Numbered from the stretch's first letter, positions 28,660 to 37,498 are shown. The stretch is DNA of 64,000 nucleotides from Acidimicrobiia bacterium (GCA_012959995.1 DUCC01000009.1:64328-128327); one strand, 5' to 3'. The notes: generated by a model not told the origin, from the letters alone. A program made the numbers and translations.

Positions 28660-30522
28660 ATGGTTGAGCGTCCCCCCACTGGCACTATCCCCGATGCGCC
28701 GGGCTCGTACCAATTCTTGGACCCTTATGGGCGGGTTCTTTACGTCGGCAAAGCCAAGAGTTTGCGTAGCCGCTTAAATAGTTATTTCGGGCGGCGGGAT
28801 CGCCTGGCGGCCCGTACCGCCCAAATGCTGGATGAAGCGGCCACCGTGGAGTGGATTCAAGTAGCTAATGAACTCGAAGCGCTCATGTTGGAGTTCAGCC
28901 TGATCAAAACCCACGACCCGCGTTTCAACATTGATCTCAAAGACGACAAGAGTTACCCGTATCTGGCTATCACCGTGGACCAAGAGTGGCCACGAGCTTT
29001 GGTGGTGCGAGAGCGCCGCCGTAAAGGGTCCCGATATTTTGGCCCCTACGGCCAAGCGGCGGCTATCCGAGACACCTTGGACCTTTTGTTAAAAACTTTT
29101 CCGGTGCGTACCTGCCCAGACACCAAACTGCGTGAGCATCAACGAGCCGGGCGGCCGTGTTTGTTGTTTCATATTGAAAAATGTTCTGGACCATGCGTGG
29201 GGGAGGTCAGTAGTGAAGAATACCAAGGCATGGTTAGCGACTTGATGCGGGTTATCGGCGGCGACACCAAAGAAGTCGAAGTGCGCCTACAGGGGCAGAT
29301 GGATGCGGCTTCCCAAAGTCAGGAATATGAAGCGGCGGCCCGGCACCGTGATCATTTGATCAGCGTGCGGCGAGCCTCGGAAAAACAACAAATGGTGGGC
29401 ACCGGTAACGAGTCGTTTGATCTGATTTCGGTAGCGGGCGACCAACTCGAAGTAGCGGTGCAGGTATTTACCGTTCGTCACGGCCGGGTGGTAGGGCGCA
29501 AAGGTTCCATCGTGGACCGAGTATCCGACCTCAAAGAGCCAGAACTTTTGGCACAGATCGTGGCCGGCCATTATCGAAATGAGCCGCCCCAAGGGGTACC
29601 CCGCTGGGTTTACGTCGCCGAAATGCCCGCCGATCAAAAGCTTTTAGAAAAGTGGCTCAGCAACGAGCGGCAAGGACCAGTGGGCTTTCGGGTACCGCAG
29701 CGCGGTGGCAAGCGAGACCTCCTCAAAACCGTGACCATCAATGCCGAAGAAGAGTTCATCCGGCACCGCATGAAACGGGCCGCTGACCACAACAGCCGGG
29801 CCCGAGCCTTAAACGAACTCCAAGTAGCCCTCAACTTGCCCGCTGCCCCGTTGCGCATCGAGTGCTACGACATGAGTCATCTGCAAGGCACCGACTACGT
29901 GGGGTCTATGGTGGTCATGGAAGATGGTCTGCCTAACAAAAACGAGTATCGCCGCTTTAAAATTCGCCACGTGGAAGGCAACGATGACTACGCCGCCATG
30001 GAAGAAGTGTTAACCCGCCGTTTGACGGCCTTCCTAGAAGAAGAGAAGCTTCCAGTCACTGAACGCTCCGGCCGGTTCGCTTACCCGCCGCAACTGTTGT
30101 TAGTAGATGGCGGCAAAGGCCAGTTGTCGGTGGCTCAACGAGTGGTTGGGCAATTAGGCCTAGCCGACCGAATACCGGTGGCTTCGCTGGCCAAACAGTT
30201 CGAAGAGGTGTACCGCCCGGGAAGCAAGGCACCAATTTTGTTATCAAGAACCTCCGAGGCGCTTTTTTTACTGCAGCGCATACGCGACGAATCGCATCGT
30301 TTTGCCGTCACCTACCACCGCCAGCTTCGCGCTAAACGCATGACCGGTTCGGTACTCGACGACATCGCGGGTTTAGGCCCCGAGCGTCGTAAAAAACTGG
30401 TTAAAGAACTGGGCGGGGTGCGGTCAATCCAAAATACTTCGTTGGAGGATTTGCTGGCCTTGCCCTGGCTACCCGATGCCGTGGGGCAAGCGGTTTACGC
30501 CAAAATGCACGCCGAGGGTTGA
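28660..30522 (+). CDS. uvrC: excinuclease ABC subunit C
   Basis: UvrC makes both incisions around a lesion marked by UvrAB. The 620 residues contain an N-terminal GIY-YIG nuclease (GSYQFLDPYGRVLYVGKAKSLRSR), a UVR motif (about 205-240), the RNase H-like nuclease (IECYDMSHLQGTDYVGSMVV, LLLVDGGKGQL), and C-terminal helix-hairpin-helix repeats (GLGPERRKKLVKELGG). The chosen ATG is preceded by TACGCT at exactly six bases, supporting a leaderless start. Longer in-frame starts overlap the nadA promoter. Confidence 0.97.
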   Translation: MVERPPTGTIPDAPGSYQFLDPYGRVLYVGKAKSLRSRLNSYFGRRDRLAARTAQMLDEAATVEWIQVANELEALMLEFSLIKTHDPRFNIDLKDDKSYPYLAITVDQEWPRALVVRERRRKGSRYFGPYGQAAAIRDTLDLLLKTFPVRTCPDTKLREHQRAGRPCLLFHIEKCSGPCVGEVSSEEYQGMVSDLMRVIGGDTKEVEVRLQGQMDAASQSQEYEAAARHRDHLISVRRASEKQQMVGTGNESFDLISVAGDQLEVAVQVFTVRHGRVVGRKGSIVDRVSDLKEPELLAQIVAGHYRNEPPQGVPRWVYVAEMPADQKLLEKWLSNERQGPVGFRVPQRGGKRDLLKTVTINAEEEFIRHRMKRAADHNSRARALNELQVALNLPAAPLRIECYDMSHLQGTDYVGSMVVMEDGLPNKNEYRRFKIRHVEGNDDYAAMEEVLTRRLTAFLEEEKLPVTERSGRFAYPPQLLLVDGGKGQLSVAQRVVGQLGLADRIPVASLAKQFEEVYRPGSKAPILLSRTSEALFLLQRIRDESHRFAVTYHRQLRAKRMTGSVLDDIAGLGPERRKKLVKELGGVRSIQNTSLEDLLALPWLPDAVGQAVYAKMHAEG

Positions 30523-30526
30523 ACCG

Positions 30527-31366
30527 CTAACCCAAAGCGATGAGAGCGCTGGCGGCCACCGCTCCGAACAACCCTAGGACTTGTATCCGTTGAAGACTTT
30601 CTTTAAGTATCCAGCGAGCCAGCAACACGGTGGCTGCGGGGTAAAGCGAACTCAACACCGCCACCAGGCTCAAAAGCCCCCGGTTGGTAGCCATCAAGAA
30701 AGCCACGTTGGCCACCACATCGGCTACCCCGGCGCCGACCACTAAGACGGTGACTTCTCGCTCCGGCCAAAACGAACGTTTAGGACCGAAGGCCGCCACT
30801 ACCAAAAAGGTCACGGTAACTAAACGGGCGCCCACCAACGGCCAAGGCTCGGTGGCGGCAGAAGTGTTGTCAATAACGATGAAGAACCCGGCGAAACTTA
30901 CGCCAGCCAGCAGCGATTCGGTAATAAGCCACGGAGGCAAGGGGGCCAAGTTTTGCTTTTCTGGCGTATGGCGAGAGATCAAAAGAATGCTCACTAGCCC
31001 CAGGCCGATGCCCAGCAAGTGAAGCGGCGAAAGGTGTTCGCCAAAGCCCAACCCCCAAAAAACCGGAATGATGGCCGCAGCCACGGAAGTAATCGGTGCC
31101 ACCACGGTCATGGGGCCTCTGCTCAAACTGTGGTAGATCAAAAATATTCCGACCAAACCAAAGAGGCCGCTTATTGCCCCCAGCCCTAAATCCACCCAGA
31201 GAAACTGGTCAGCCATAAAGGGCACCAAACCCAAAACCAAAACGAAGCCCACCAGATGAGAGGTAGCGATAACGCTGAAAACCCCGGTTTTTCGTGCGGC
31301 TGCTCCGCCCATGAAGTCGCCGGCTCCAAAAAGGCCCGCACTAATTAACGCAAGAAAAGCAGCCAT
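30527..31366 (-). CDS. EamA/DMT-family transporter
   Basis: A 279-residue inner-membrane protein with about ten hydrophobic helices arranged as two EamA repeats, the second starting near residue 140 (LLAGVSFAGFFIVID) and containing AVLSSLYPAATVLLARWILKE, a typical EamA motif. Family members export or import metabolites; the substrate is unknown. The ATG was chosen after TAGGAT and GGATGG sequences; longer frames run upstream. It ends four bases from the converging uvrC stop. Confidence 0.85.
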   Translation of the reverse strand: MAAFLALISAGLFGAGDFMGGAAARKTGVFSVIATSHLVGFVLVLGLVPFMADQFLWVDLGLGAISGLFGLVGIFLIYHSLSRGPMTVVAPITSVAAAIIPVFWGLGFGEHLSPLHLLGIGLGLVSILLISRHTPEKQNLAPLPPWLITESLLAGVSFAGFFIVIDNTSAATEPWPLVGARLVTVTFLVVAAFGPKRSFWPEREVTVLVVGAGVADVVANVAFLMATNRGLLSLVAVLSSLYPAATVLLARWILKESLQRIQVLGLFGAVAASALIALG

Positions 31367-31414
31367 GGCGAGCCATCCTAAGGAATTGTTCGCACAACAT
31401 GGCAACCTGTGGTC

Positions 31415-32158
31415 ATGAACGGAGTAAACAGTTTGGACCCCTGGGAAAAACACGCCCAATGGTGGCAAGAGGGTTTTACCGAGGGAGCCGACGAAGAGTA
31501 CACGGAACAAATTTTGCCGTTAGCTAGCGCCTTGCTCGAGGGCTATGAAGAGGTCCTAGATTTAGGCGCCGGCGAAGGGCAGATAAGCCGTTTGCTGGCC
31601 GCACAGGGTTCGCAGGTGGTCGGTGTCGACCCCAGCAACGCCCAAGTAACTGAGGCGCAACGCCGTGGTGGGAGCCCGGCGTATTTGCGGTCCTTGGCCG
31701 ACGGGCTGCCTTTTGCTGATCAAAGCTTTGATGCCGTGGTGGCCTGCCTAGTTTTTGAACACATTTTGTCGGTAGATGAAGCCATAGCCGAGGTGGCTCG
31801 AGTGCTGCGCCCCGGAGGCCGGTTCTTATTTTTCCTCAACCATCCGCTCATTCAGACCCCGGACAGCGGTTGGGTGGACGACCAAATCATGGAACCTCCC
31901 GAGCAGTATTGGCGTATTGGCGCTTACCTTGGTGAATCTATTGAAATGGAAGAAGTAGACAAAGACGTGTTTTTGCCTTATGTGCATCGGCCCTTAAGTC
32001 GCTACGTCAACGCCTTGGCCGAAGCCGGGTTGATGCTGCAACGCATGCACGAACCGGCCCCACCGGAAGGCTTTTTGCGCCGGGTCGGCCAGTACGGATC
32101 GGCGGCGGCTATCCCTCGTTTATTGGTGTTGGTCACCGAACGAACCGACAGCGTCTAG
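31415..32158 (+). CDS. SAM-dependent methyltransferase
   Basis: A 247-residue class I methyltransferase of the methyltransferase-11 type. VLDLGAGEGQISRLLA forms motif I, GVDPSNAQ motif II, LPFADQSFDAVVACLVFEH motif IV, and VLRPGGRFLFFL post-motif. The C-terminal portion (HRPLSRYVNALAEAGL) resembles small-molecule methyltransferases. An in-frame GTG six bases earlier could also be the start. It precedes rapZ by nine bases; the function is unknown. Confidence 0.85.
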   Translation: MNGVNSLDPWEKHAQWWQEGFTEGADEEYTEQILPLASALLEGYEEVLDLGAGEGQISRLLAAQGSQVVGVDPSNAQVTEAQRRGGSPAYLRSLADGLPFADQSFDAVVACLVFEHILSVDEAIAEVARVLRPGGRFLFFLNHPLIQTPDSGWVDDQIMEPPEQYWRIGAYLGESIEMEEVDKDVFLPYVHRPLSRYVNALAEAGLMLQRMHEPAPPEGFLRRVGQYGSAAAIPRLLVLVTERTDSV

Positions 32159-32161
32159 CAT
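32156..32161 (+). promoter_or_regulatory. -10-like TAGCAT before rapZ
   Basis: Six bases before the ATG, overlapping the stop of the preceding methyltransferase. Confidence 0.45.
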
Positions 32162-32167
32162 CAAACC

Positions 32168-33016
32168 ATGAGCAACGTTCTGGTAGTTACGGGGTTATCG
32201 GGGGGAGGCCGTTCAGAGTTTGCTAAAGACCTCGACGATCTCGGATGGTATGTCATGGATCGCGTGCCGGCCGATCTGTTGGTAAAAATGGCCGACCTGG
32301 CTGGGGCCCCGGGTACTCCATGGGAAAGAGTGGCTTTTACTTTGCGTCCCGATAGTCAACAAGGCGAAACGCTGCAGGCTATTGAAGAACTGCGTTCCAC
32401 GGTAAATGGGCTACAAGTAGTCTTTTTGGATTGTTCCACTGAGGTGTTGGTGCACCGCTACGAGAACACCCGCCGCCCGCATCCCTTTGGTGTTGATTCA
32501 GGGCTGGAAGGGGCTATCGAAGCCGAGCGCAGCAGTTTGGAACCCGTGCGTTCTATTTCTGATCTGGTTATTGACACCTCTGAACTCAATGTGCATCAGT
32601 TGCGAGAAAAAGTCGACGCTCTCTACGGGCAAGCCCATGACCACCCGATGCGTATCGCCGTAACCTCTTTTGGTTTTAAACATGGAGCTCCTCGAGACGC
32701 CGACATGGTGTTGGACTGTCGTTTTTTGCCGAATCCGCATTGGGAAGAAGATCTCCGCAACTTGAGCGGTTTAGATGCACCGGTGCAAAACTTTGTGGAG
32801 GGCCAAGACCTCACCGAGCCCTTCTTGATGCACTTGTACGGGATGTTGGCCGTGTTGCTGCCGGCCTATGTCGCTGAGGGTCGGTCGTTTCTTTCCTTAG
32901 CTTTTGGCTGCACCGGCGGCCATCATCGGTCGGTGGCCATCGCCGAAACGGTGGTCAGTCATCTTCGCAAGCAGAGTTTTGACCCGTTGGTCACCCATCG
33001 CGACATCAACCGGTGA
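32168..33016 (+). CDS. rapZ: RNase adapter protein RapZ family nucleotide-binding protein
   Basis: A 282-residue RapZ/YvcJ-type protein. The P-loop is GLSGGGRSEFA, with Arg in place of the usual Lys, as in many actinobacterial members. FGVDSGLEGAIEAER, FGFKHGAPRDADMVLDCRFLPNP and FGCTGGHHRSVAIAE are family signatures. In proteobacteria RapZ controls glmS mRNA; in Gram-positives the role is less clear. In most actinobacteria yvcK and whiA follow; here the next gene is gap. TAGCAT lies six bases before the ATG. Confidence 0.92.
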   Translation: MSNVLVVTGLSGGGRSEFAKDLDDLGWYVMDRVPADLLVKMADLAGAPGTPWERVAFTLRPDSQQGETLQAIEELRSTVNGLQVVFLDCSTEVLVHRYENTRRPHPFGVDSGLEGAIEAERSSLEPVRSISDLVIDTSELNVHQLREKVDALYGQAHDHPMRIAVTSFGFKHGAPRDADMVLDCRFLPNPHWEEDLRNLSGLDAPVQNFVEGQDLTEPFLMHLYGMLAVLLPAYVAEGRSFLSLAFGCTGGHHRSVAIAETVVSHLRKQSFDPLVTHRDINR

Positions 33017-33061
33017 TAATAAGGGACGAAGCAGGATTTTAGTGTGACCAATCTCTCAGAG

Positions 33062-33085
33062 TTTTGGGGTGCGAGCACCCCAAGA
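33062..33085 (+). promoter_or_regulatory. stable hairpin in the gap leader
   Basis: TTGGGGTG, a CGAG loop and CACCCCAA form a perfect eight-base stem, extendable by two weaker pairs. A palindrome CTGGTGGCCACCAG follows at 33111-33124. No T-run follows, so it is more likely leader structure of gap than a rapZ terminator. Confidence 0.5.
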
Positions 33086-33096
33086 AGCGAGTAGCA

Positions 33097-33150
33097 ATGA
33101 ACCAACCAACGCTGGTGGCCACCAGGCCACAGGAGGCAAAAATATTATGA
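33097..33150 (+). CDS. possible 17-codon leader peptide overlapping the gap start
   Basis: An ATG opens a 17-codon reading frame whose TGA overlaps the gap ATG as ATGA, the same coupling used between true genes in this genome. The gap ribosome site AGGAGG lies inside it. Whether it is translated is unknown; it may couple gap translation to the upstream leader, or be chance. Confidence 0.3.
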   Translation: MNQPTLVATRPQEAKIL

Positions 33151-34274
33151 CCATTCGTGTAGGCATCAACGGCTTCGGCCGCATCGGCCGTAACTTCTTC
33201 CGGGCTGCTCGAGCCAGCGGGGCGGACTTCGAGTTCGTGGCCGTCAACGACTTGGGCTCTGTAAAGACGCTGGCCTTTTTGCTGGGCAATGATTCGGTAC
33301 ACGGCACCCTTGATGCCAAGATCCGCACCACCAAAGATTCCATTGTGGTCGACGGCCACAAGATTCGTGTCTTCTCTGAACGTAACCCAGGAGACATTCC
33401 GTGGGGCGAGTTAAACGTTGATGTAGTGATTGAATCCACGGGCTTTTTTACCGCTCGTGATCAAGCGGCTTTACACCTCAAAGGCGGAGCCAAAAAAGTT
33501 ATTATTTCGGCTCCCTCTGGCGACTGTGATGCCACCTTTGTGGTGGGGGTCAACGACGATAGCTACAACCCAGCAAAGCATCATGTGATCTCTAATGCCT
33601 CGTGTACCACCAACTGTTTCGTCCCCATGATCAAGGTACTGGACGACAAATTCGGCGTGGTGCAAGGCTTCATGACCACTACCCATGCCTACACCGGCGA
33701 TCAAAGCCTTGTGGATGGCCCGCACAGCGACCTGCGTCGGGCACGAGCAGCGGCGGTAAACATTGTGCCTACCTCTACGGGGGCAGCGCGGGCTACCGCT
33801 TTGGTCATGCCCAAGATGAAGGGCAAACTTGACGGCATCTCTTTACGGGTCCCTATCCCTGACGGTTCGGTTACCGACTTTGTGGGCACGCTGAAAAAGG
33901 CGGCCACCGCAGAACAAATCAATGCCGCTTTCGCGGAAGCCGCACGAAAAGGGCCTTTAGCCAAGGTATTGGATTACAGCGAAGATCCGTTGGTGTCTTC
34001 GGACATCGTGGGCCGCCCCGCATCGTGCACCATTGATGGGGACATGACCATGGCCACCGGCAACATGGTGAAGGTTCTGGGTTGGTATGACAACGAGATG
34101 GGCTACTCCACCCGCATGGTGGATTTGACCAAAATCGTGGGCACTCGTCGTACCAAGAAAACCAAGGCCGGCAAAAAAGCGGCAGCCAAGACGCCTGCAG
34201 TTAAGAAGGCGGCGGCGAAGAAGCCTGCAGCGAAAAAAGCTCCAGCCAAGAAGGGCGCCAAGCGCGGTAAATAG
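33147..34274 (+). CDS. gap: glyceraldehyde-3-phosphate dehydrogenase with lysine/alanine-rich tail
   Basis: GAPDH oxidises glyceraldehyde-3-phosphate to 1,3-bisphosphoglycerate with NAD. Residues 1-331 are a complete enzyme: GINGFGRIGRN at 7-17, nucleophile Cys153 in SNASCTTNC, His180 in THAYTGDQ, and WYDNEMGYSTRMVDL. The remaining 44 residues (332-375) have about 16 lysines and 3 arginines, no acidic residue, and repeated AAKKPAAKK-like units, resembling histone H1 or HupB tails. Normal bacterial GAPDH ends near residue 335. The ATG has an AGGAGG site. pgk, tpiA and secG follow. Confidence 0.96.
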   Translation: MTIRVGINGFGRIGRNFFRAARASGADFEFVAVNDLGSVKTLAFLLGNDSVHGTLDAKIRTTKDSIVVDGHKIRVFSERNPGDIPWGELNVDVVIESTGFFTARDQAALHLKGGAKKVIISAPSGDCDATFVVGVNDDSYNPAKHHVISNASCTTNCFVPMIKVLDDKFGVVQGFMTTTHAYTGDQSLVDGPHSDLRRARAAAVNIVPTSTGAARATALVMPKMKGKLDGISLRVPIPDGSVTDFVGTLKKAATAEQINAAFAEAARKGPLAKVLDYSEDPLVSSDIVGRPASCTIDGDMTMATGNMVKVLGWYDNEMGYSTRMVDLTKIVGTRRTKKTKAGKKAAAKTPAVKKAAAKKPAAKKAPAKKGAKRGK

Positions 34275-34279
34275 TCCTC

Positions 34280-35404
34280 ATGGATGTTCCGTCTTTAGAA
34301 GATCTGGGTGATCTGTCGGGCCGCCGGGTGTTGGTGCGTTGTGATTTCAACGTGCCCATTCGTGGCGGGCAGATCACCGATGATCTCCGTATAAAAGCGG
34401 CCTTACCCACGCTGAAGTACCTCGTGGATGCTGGGGCGTCGGTAACGGCTTGTTCCCATTTGGGGCGCCCCAAAGGCCAACCCGACCTGGCCTATTCCAT
34501 GGAACCGGTTCGCCAGCGCCTGGCGAAGTTACTCCCTGGGGTTGCCTTGTTGGAGAACCTGCGCTTTAACCCTGGGGAAACCAGCAACGCCCCAGATTTT
34601 GTGGCCGAGTTGGTGGCCGGCCAAGATGCCTATGTCAACGATGCGTTTGGGGCATCGCATCGAACGCACGCCTCAATAGTGGGCCCGCCGTTGCACCTCC
34701 CTTCGGCCGCTGGGCGCCTGTTGCAACGCGAGGTAGAGGTTCTTGGTGGGCTACGCAATTCGCCTCGACGGCCCTTTGTGGGCATTATGGGCGGCGCCAA
34801 GGTGAGCGACAAACTTGGGGTCATCGAGGCCCTGCTTGGGGTGGTCGACGAGTTAATTATTGGCGGCGGCATGTGCTTTACCTTCTTGGCCGCTCAGGGG
34901 GCCTCGGTGGGGGCCTCGCTGCTGGAAGAAGACATGATCGATACTTGTCGCCGTTTGTTGGACTCCGGAGCCAACATTCGCTTACCGATGGATATCACCG
35001 CTTTGGGCCCGGGTGGCAAAATTGGCGATCCAGAAGCCGGGGGAGAGGTACGCCAAATGGGCAAGTCCTTGCCCGACGGCTGGATGGGGTTAGACATCGG
35101 CCCCGGTACGGCGGTTGATTTCTGCGACGTCATCACCAACGCTCGAACAGTTTTATGGAATGGCCCCATGGGGGTTTTTGAAGATCCTCGTTTTGCTGCC
35201 GGCACCCAAACGGTGGCCGAAGCAGTTGCTGAGTGTCGAGGCTTTACCGTGGTGGGGGGCGGCGACAGCGCGGCGGCGGCCCGCCAGTTTGGGGTGGCCG
35301 ACCAAATGAGCCATGTCTCTACTGGCGGCGGAGCGGCCTTAGAATTAATCGAAAGCGGCGATTTGCCGGGCTTGGTGGCCCTGCGGAATGCCCAAAACTC
35401 TTAA
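34280..35404 (+). CDS. pgk: phosphoglycerate kinase
   Basis: PGK transfers phosphate from 1,3-bisphosphoglycerate to ADP. The 374-residue protein has VLVRCDFNVP, SHLGRPKG, LLENLRFNPGE, VNDAFGASHRTHAS, GIMGGAKVSDKLGV, NGPMGVFEDPRFAAGT, and GGGDSAAAARQFG with STGGGAALELI. It is slightly shorter than the common 390-400 residues, lacking a few loop residues near 130-140, but all substrate-binding motifs are present. It starts five bases after the gap stop. Confidence 0.96.
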   Translation: MDVPSLEDLGDLSGRRVLVRCDFNVPIRGGQITDDLRIKAALPTLKYLVDAGASVTACSHLGRPKGQPDLAYSMEPVRQRLAKLLPGVALLENLRFNPGETSNAPDFVAELVAGQDAYVNDAFGASHRTHASIVGPPLHLPSAAGRLLQREVEVLGGLRNSPRRPFVGIMGGAKVSDKLGVIEALLGVVDELIIGGGMCFTFLAAQGASVGASLLEEDMIDTCRRLLDSGANIRLPMDITALGPGGKIGDPEAGGEVRQMGKSLPDGWMGLDIGPGTAVDFCDVITNARTVLWNGPMGVFEDPRFAAGTQTVAEAVAECRGFTVVGGGDSAAAARQFGVADQMSHVSTGGGAALELIESGDLPGLVALRNAQNS

Positions 35405-35441
35405 ATCTGAGAATCAAGAACTAGAGGCCAGGAGGCCAGAA

Positions 35442-36218
35442 GTGTCGAAGCGTAAACCGTTAATAAGCGGTAACTGGAAAATGCATCACAACCATTTTGA
35501 AGCGATTCAGATGGTGCAGAAACTTTCTTACTTAATTAACCCCGGCGACTATGAAGCGGTTGATGTTTCTATCCACCCACCGTTTACTGACTTGCGTTCG
35601 GTGCAGACGGTTTTGGAATCAGATCGTATTCCTGTTGTTTTGGGGGCCCAGAACTGCCATTGGGAAGAAAAGGGCGCCTTCACCGGCGAGGTGGCACCCA
35701 CCATGTTGGCCAAAATGAACGTTTCTCTGGTGATTGTGGGCCATTCGGAACGTCGTGAACTATTCGGCGAAACCGACCAGCAGGTCAACAAAAAAGTAAA
35801 AGCGGTCCTCAAAGCAGAGATGACCCCTATTTTGTGTTGCGGTGAAACCCTCAAAGAACGCGAAGCGGGGGGCACGGCCGACAAAGTGTCCGGGCAAATC
35901 AAAGCAGGTTTGGCGGGCCTCAAAGCTGAACAGGTTGCGGGCTTGGTTATTGCTTATGAACCCATTTGGGCTATTGGTACGGGCCGTACAGCAACGCCAG
36001 AAGATGCCCAGGCGGTATGTGCAGCGATCCGCCAGGTAGTGGCCGACGGTTGGAAAGATGCGGCAGATTCGGTGCGCATTCAGTACGGGGGTTCGGTAAA
36101 GCCCGCTACGGCACCCGATTTGATGCGTCAACCAGATATTGATGGCGCTTTGGTGGGTGGAGCAGCGCTGGACCCTGACGAATTTTCTCGTATCATCAAC
36201 TATCGCTTAGTCGGCTAA
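35442..36218 (+). CDS. tpiA: triosephosphate isomerase
   Basis: TpiA interconverts dihydroxyacetone phosphate and glyceraldehyde-3-phosphate. The 258-residue barrel carries GNWKMH with catalytic Lys13, IVGHSERRELFGET with the catalytic His, AYEPIWAIGTGRTA with the catalytic Glu, and QYGGSVKP. The start chosen is a GTG with an AGGAGG site six bases upstream; an earlier in-frame ATG would lie in the pgk end. It is part of the gap-pgk-tpiA-secG run. Confidence 0.96.
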   Translation: MSKRKPLISGNWKMHHNHFEAIQMVQKLSYLINPGDYEAVDVSIHPPFTDLRSVQTVLESDRIPVVLGAQNCHWEEKGAFTGEVAPTMLAKMNVSLVIVGHSERRELFGETDQQVNKKVKAVLKAEMTPILCCGETLKEREAGGTADKVSGQIKAGLAGLKAEQVAGLVIAYEPIWAIGTGRTATPEDAQAVCAAIRQVVADGWKDAADSVRIQYGGSVKPATAPDLMRQPDIDGALVGGAALDPDEFSRIINYRLVG

Positions 36219-36232
36219 GGCGCTGACCCCGA

Positions 36233-36238
36233 TAGCCT
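36233..36238 (+). promoter_or_regulatory. -10-like TAGCCT before secG
   Basis: Seven bases before the ATG; no ribosome-binding site. Confidence 0.55.
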
Positions 36239-36245
36239 GTACCCC

Positions 36246-36473
36246 ATGATGCTTTATCTCACCATTTTCCTTCAGGTCTCTTCTGGCTTGGGCTTAATCT
36301 TCCTCGTCTTGTTGCACAGCGGTAAAGGCGGCGGTTTGTCCGACATGTTTGGCGGCGGTGTGGGAGCCCAAACTGCTGGTTCGACGGTGGTTGAGCAAAA
36401 CTTAGATCGCATTACCATTGTGACGGCACTGGTTTTTGCCTTCACTACGGTGGGGCTTTCGTTGCAGTTTTAG
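36246..36473 (+). CDS. secG: preprotein translocase subunit SecG
   Basis: A 75-residue membrane protein with two hydrophobic helices (about 4-24 and 54-74) joined by a glycine-rich loop, including LLHSGKGGGLSDMFGGG, the SecG signature. It assists the SecYEG channel. The tpiA-secG order is standard in many bacteria. TAGCCT lies seven bases before the first ATG, consistent with a leaderless transcript. Confidence 0.93.
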   Translation: MMLYLTIFLQVSSGLGLIFLVLLHSGKGGGLSDMFGGGVGAQTAGSTVVEQNLDRITIVTALVFAFTTVGLSLQF

Positions 36474-36517
36474 TCTTTGCTGCTCTTGCCATGGTTCGGT
36501 GGGGCGTTGGTTGTCTG

Positions 36518-36523
36518 TAAACT
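36518..36523 (+). promoter_or_regulatory. -10-like TAAACT before the hydrolase gene
   Basis: Six bases before the ATG at 36530. Confidence 0.55.
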
Positions 36524-36529
36524 CTGCCG

Positions 36530-37498
36530 ATGGATTCTTGGCGACGTTTTGCTGAACAAACACTAGTTTTCCATGGGGTAACGGGTCGTCGGTTGGTGGT
36601 GCCCAGTGCAAACCCGGTTAACTATTATCAAGCCGTTACCCAAACACAACGGTGTGCAGAACTTGCTATAGATGGTTTGTTCTTTTCATCTCAGAACAAC
36701 CAAGATCAAGCCTCGGTCCTCATGGTGCCGGGCAGTCTTGGAGTTGGTGATAATCTTCTGGCTCATGCCGAGACCATGGTGGGTGCCGGGTTTTCGGTTT
36801 TTGTATTAGACCCCTTCGGGGCACGTTCGGTTACTTCTACGGTGGCCAATCAAACGGCGTATTCTTTTGCCGCTAGCGCTTTTGATGTGGTGCGAGCCCA
36901 CCAAGTTTTAGCCCAGCACCCAGAAGTTAACCCGGCCAAGATTTCTTGGCAGGGGCACAGTCGAGGTGGCTCTGCCGTGCTCACGGCGGCTACTCGGTGC
37001 TTTATGGATCAAGTGGCCGGGCCCGAGGTATGGCCCGTGGGGGTGTACGCCGTCTACCCGTGGTGCGGGCATCAGTTTTTGAATCCCCAGGTGGGGCGAA
37101 CCAAAGTGCGGGTCATTTCAGGGAGTTTGGATGAATGGTGTTCTCCCCAGCAGGCGCAGGGGCATGTGCAGGCCATAGGGGCCGCCGGGGGGTCAGCAAG
37201 CATGCGTATGGTGGCGGGCGCTCATCATAGTTTCGACCGCAGTACTCCTTTAGAAAACTTGGCCGATGCCGCGGTGGCTCCTTGGGCGCCCACGGTGTTT
37301 CTTGATCAAGAAGGGGCCATGATCGACCCCATGACCGGTTTGGTCGACCAGGAAATGACTGATCTGGTGGCCTTTCGTGCGGCCAACGCTGCGGGTTTTG
37401 GTCGCCGAGGCGCCCATATTGGTGGTTCCCCGGCCTTTGCTGAACTTTTTGTTGAAGACATGCTGCGCTTTCATCAATCGCTTGATGGGGCTTCTTAG
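36530..37498 (+). CDS. alpha/beta hydrolase, dienelactone-hydrolase-like
   Basis: A 322-residue alpha/beta-hydrolase. The nucleophile elbow is GHSRGG with Ser144, followed by a likely acid in ISGSLDEW and a base in VAGAHHSFD. VLDPFGARSVT and the general layout resemble the dienelactone hydrolase family. No signal peptide is visible. The substrate is unknown. TAAACT precedes the ATG by six bases. The last 85 or so codons are duplicated in a decayed copy 1.7 kb downstream. Confidence 0.82.
   Translation: MDSWRRFAEQTLVFHGVTGRRLVVPSANPVNYYQAVTQTQRCAELAIDGLFFSSQNNQDQASVLMVPGSLGVGDNLLAHAETMVGAGFSVFVLDPFGARSVTSTVANQTAYSFAASAFDVVRAHQVLAQHPEVNPAKISWQGHSRGGSAVLTAATRCFMDQVAGPEVWPVGVYAVYPWCGHQFLNPQVGRTKVRVISGSLDEWCSPQQAQGHVQAIGAAGGSASMRMVAGAHHSFDRSTPLENLADAAVAPWAPTVFLDQEGAMIDPMTGLVDQEMTDLVAFRAANAAGFGRRGAHIGGSPAFAELFVEDMLRFHQSLDGAS

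Noticed and set aside
33062..33085. Intrinsic terminator for rapZ
   Set aside because: The stem is strong but no T-run follows, and it lies in the leader of gap.
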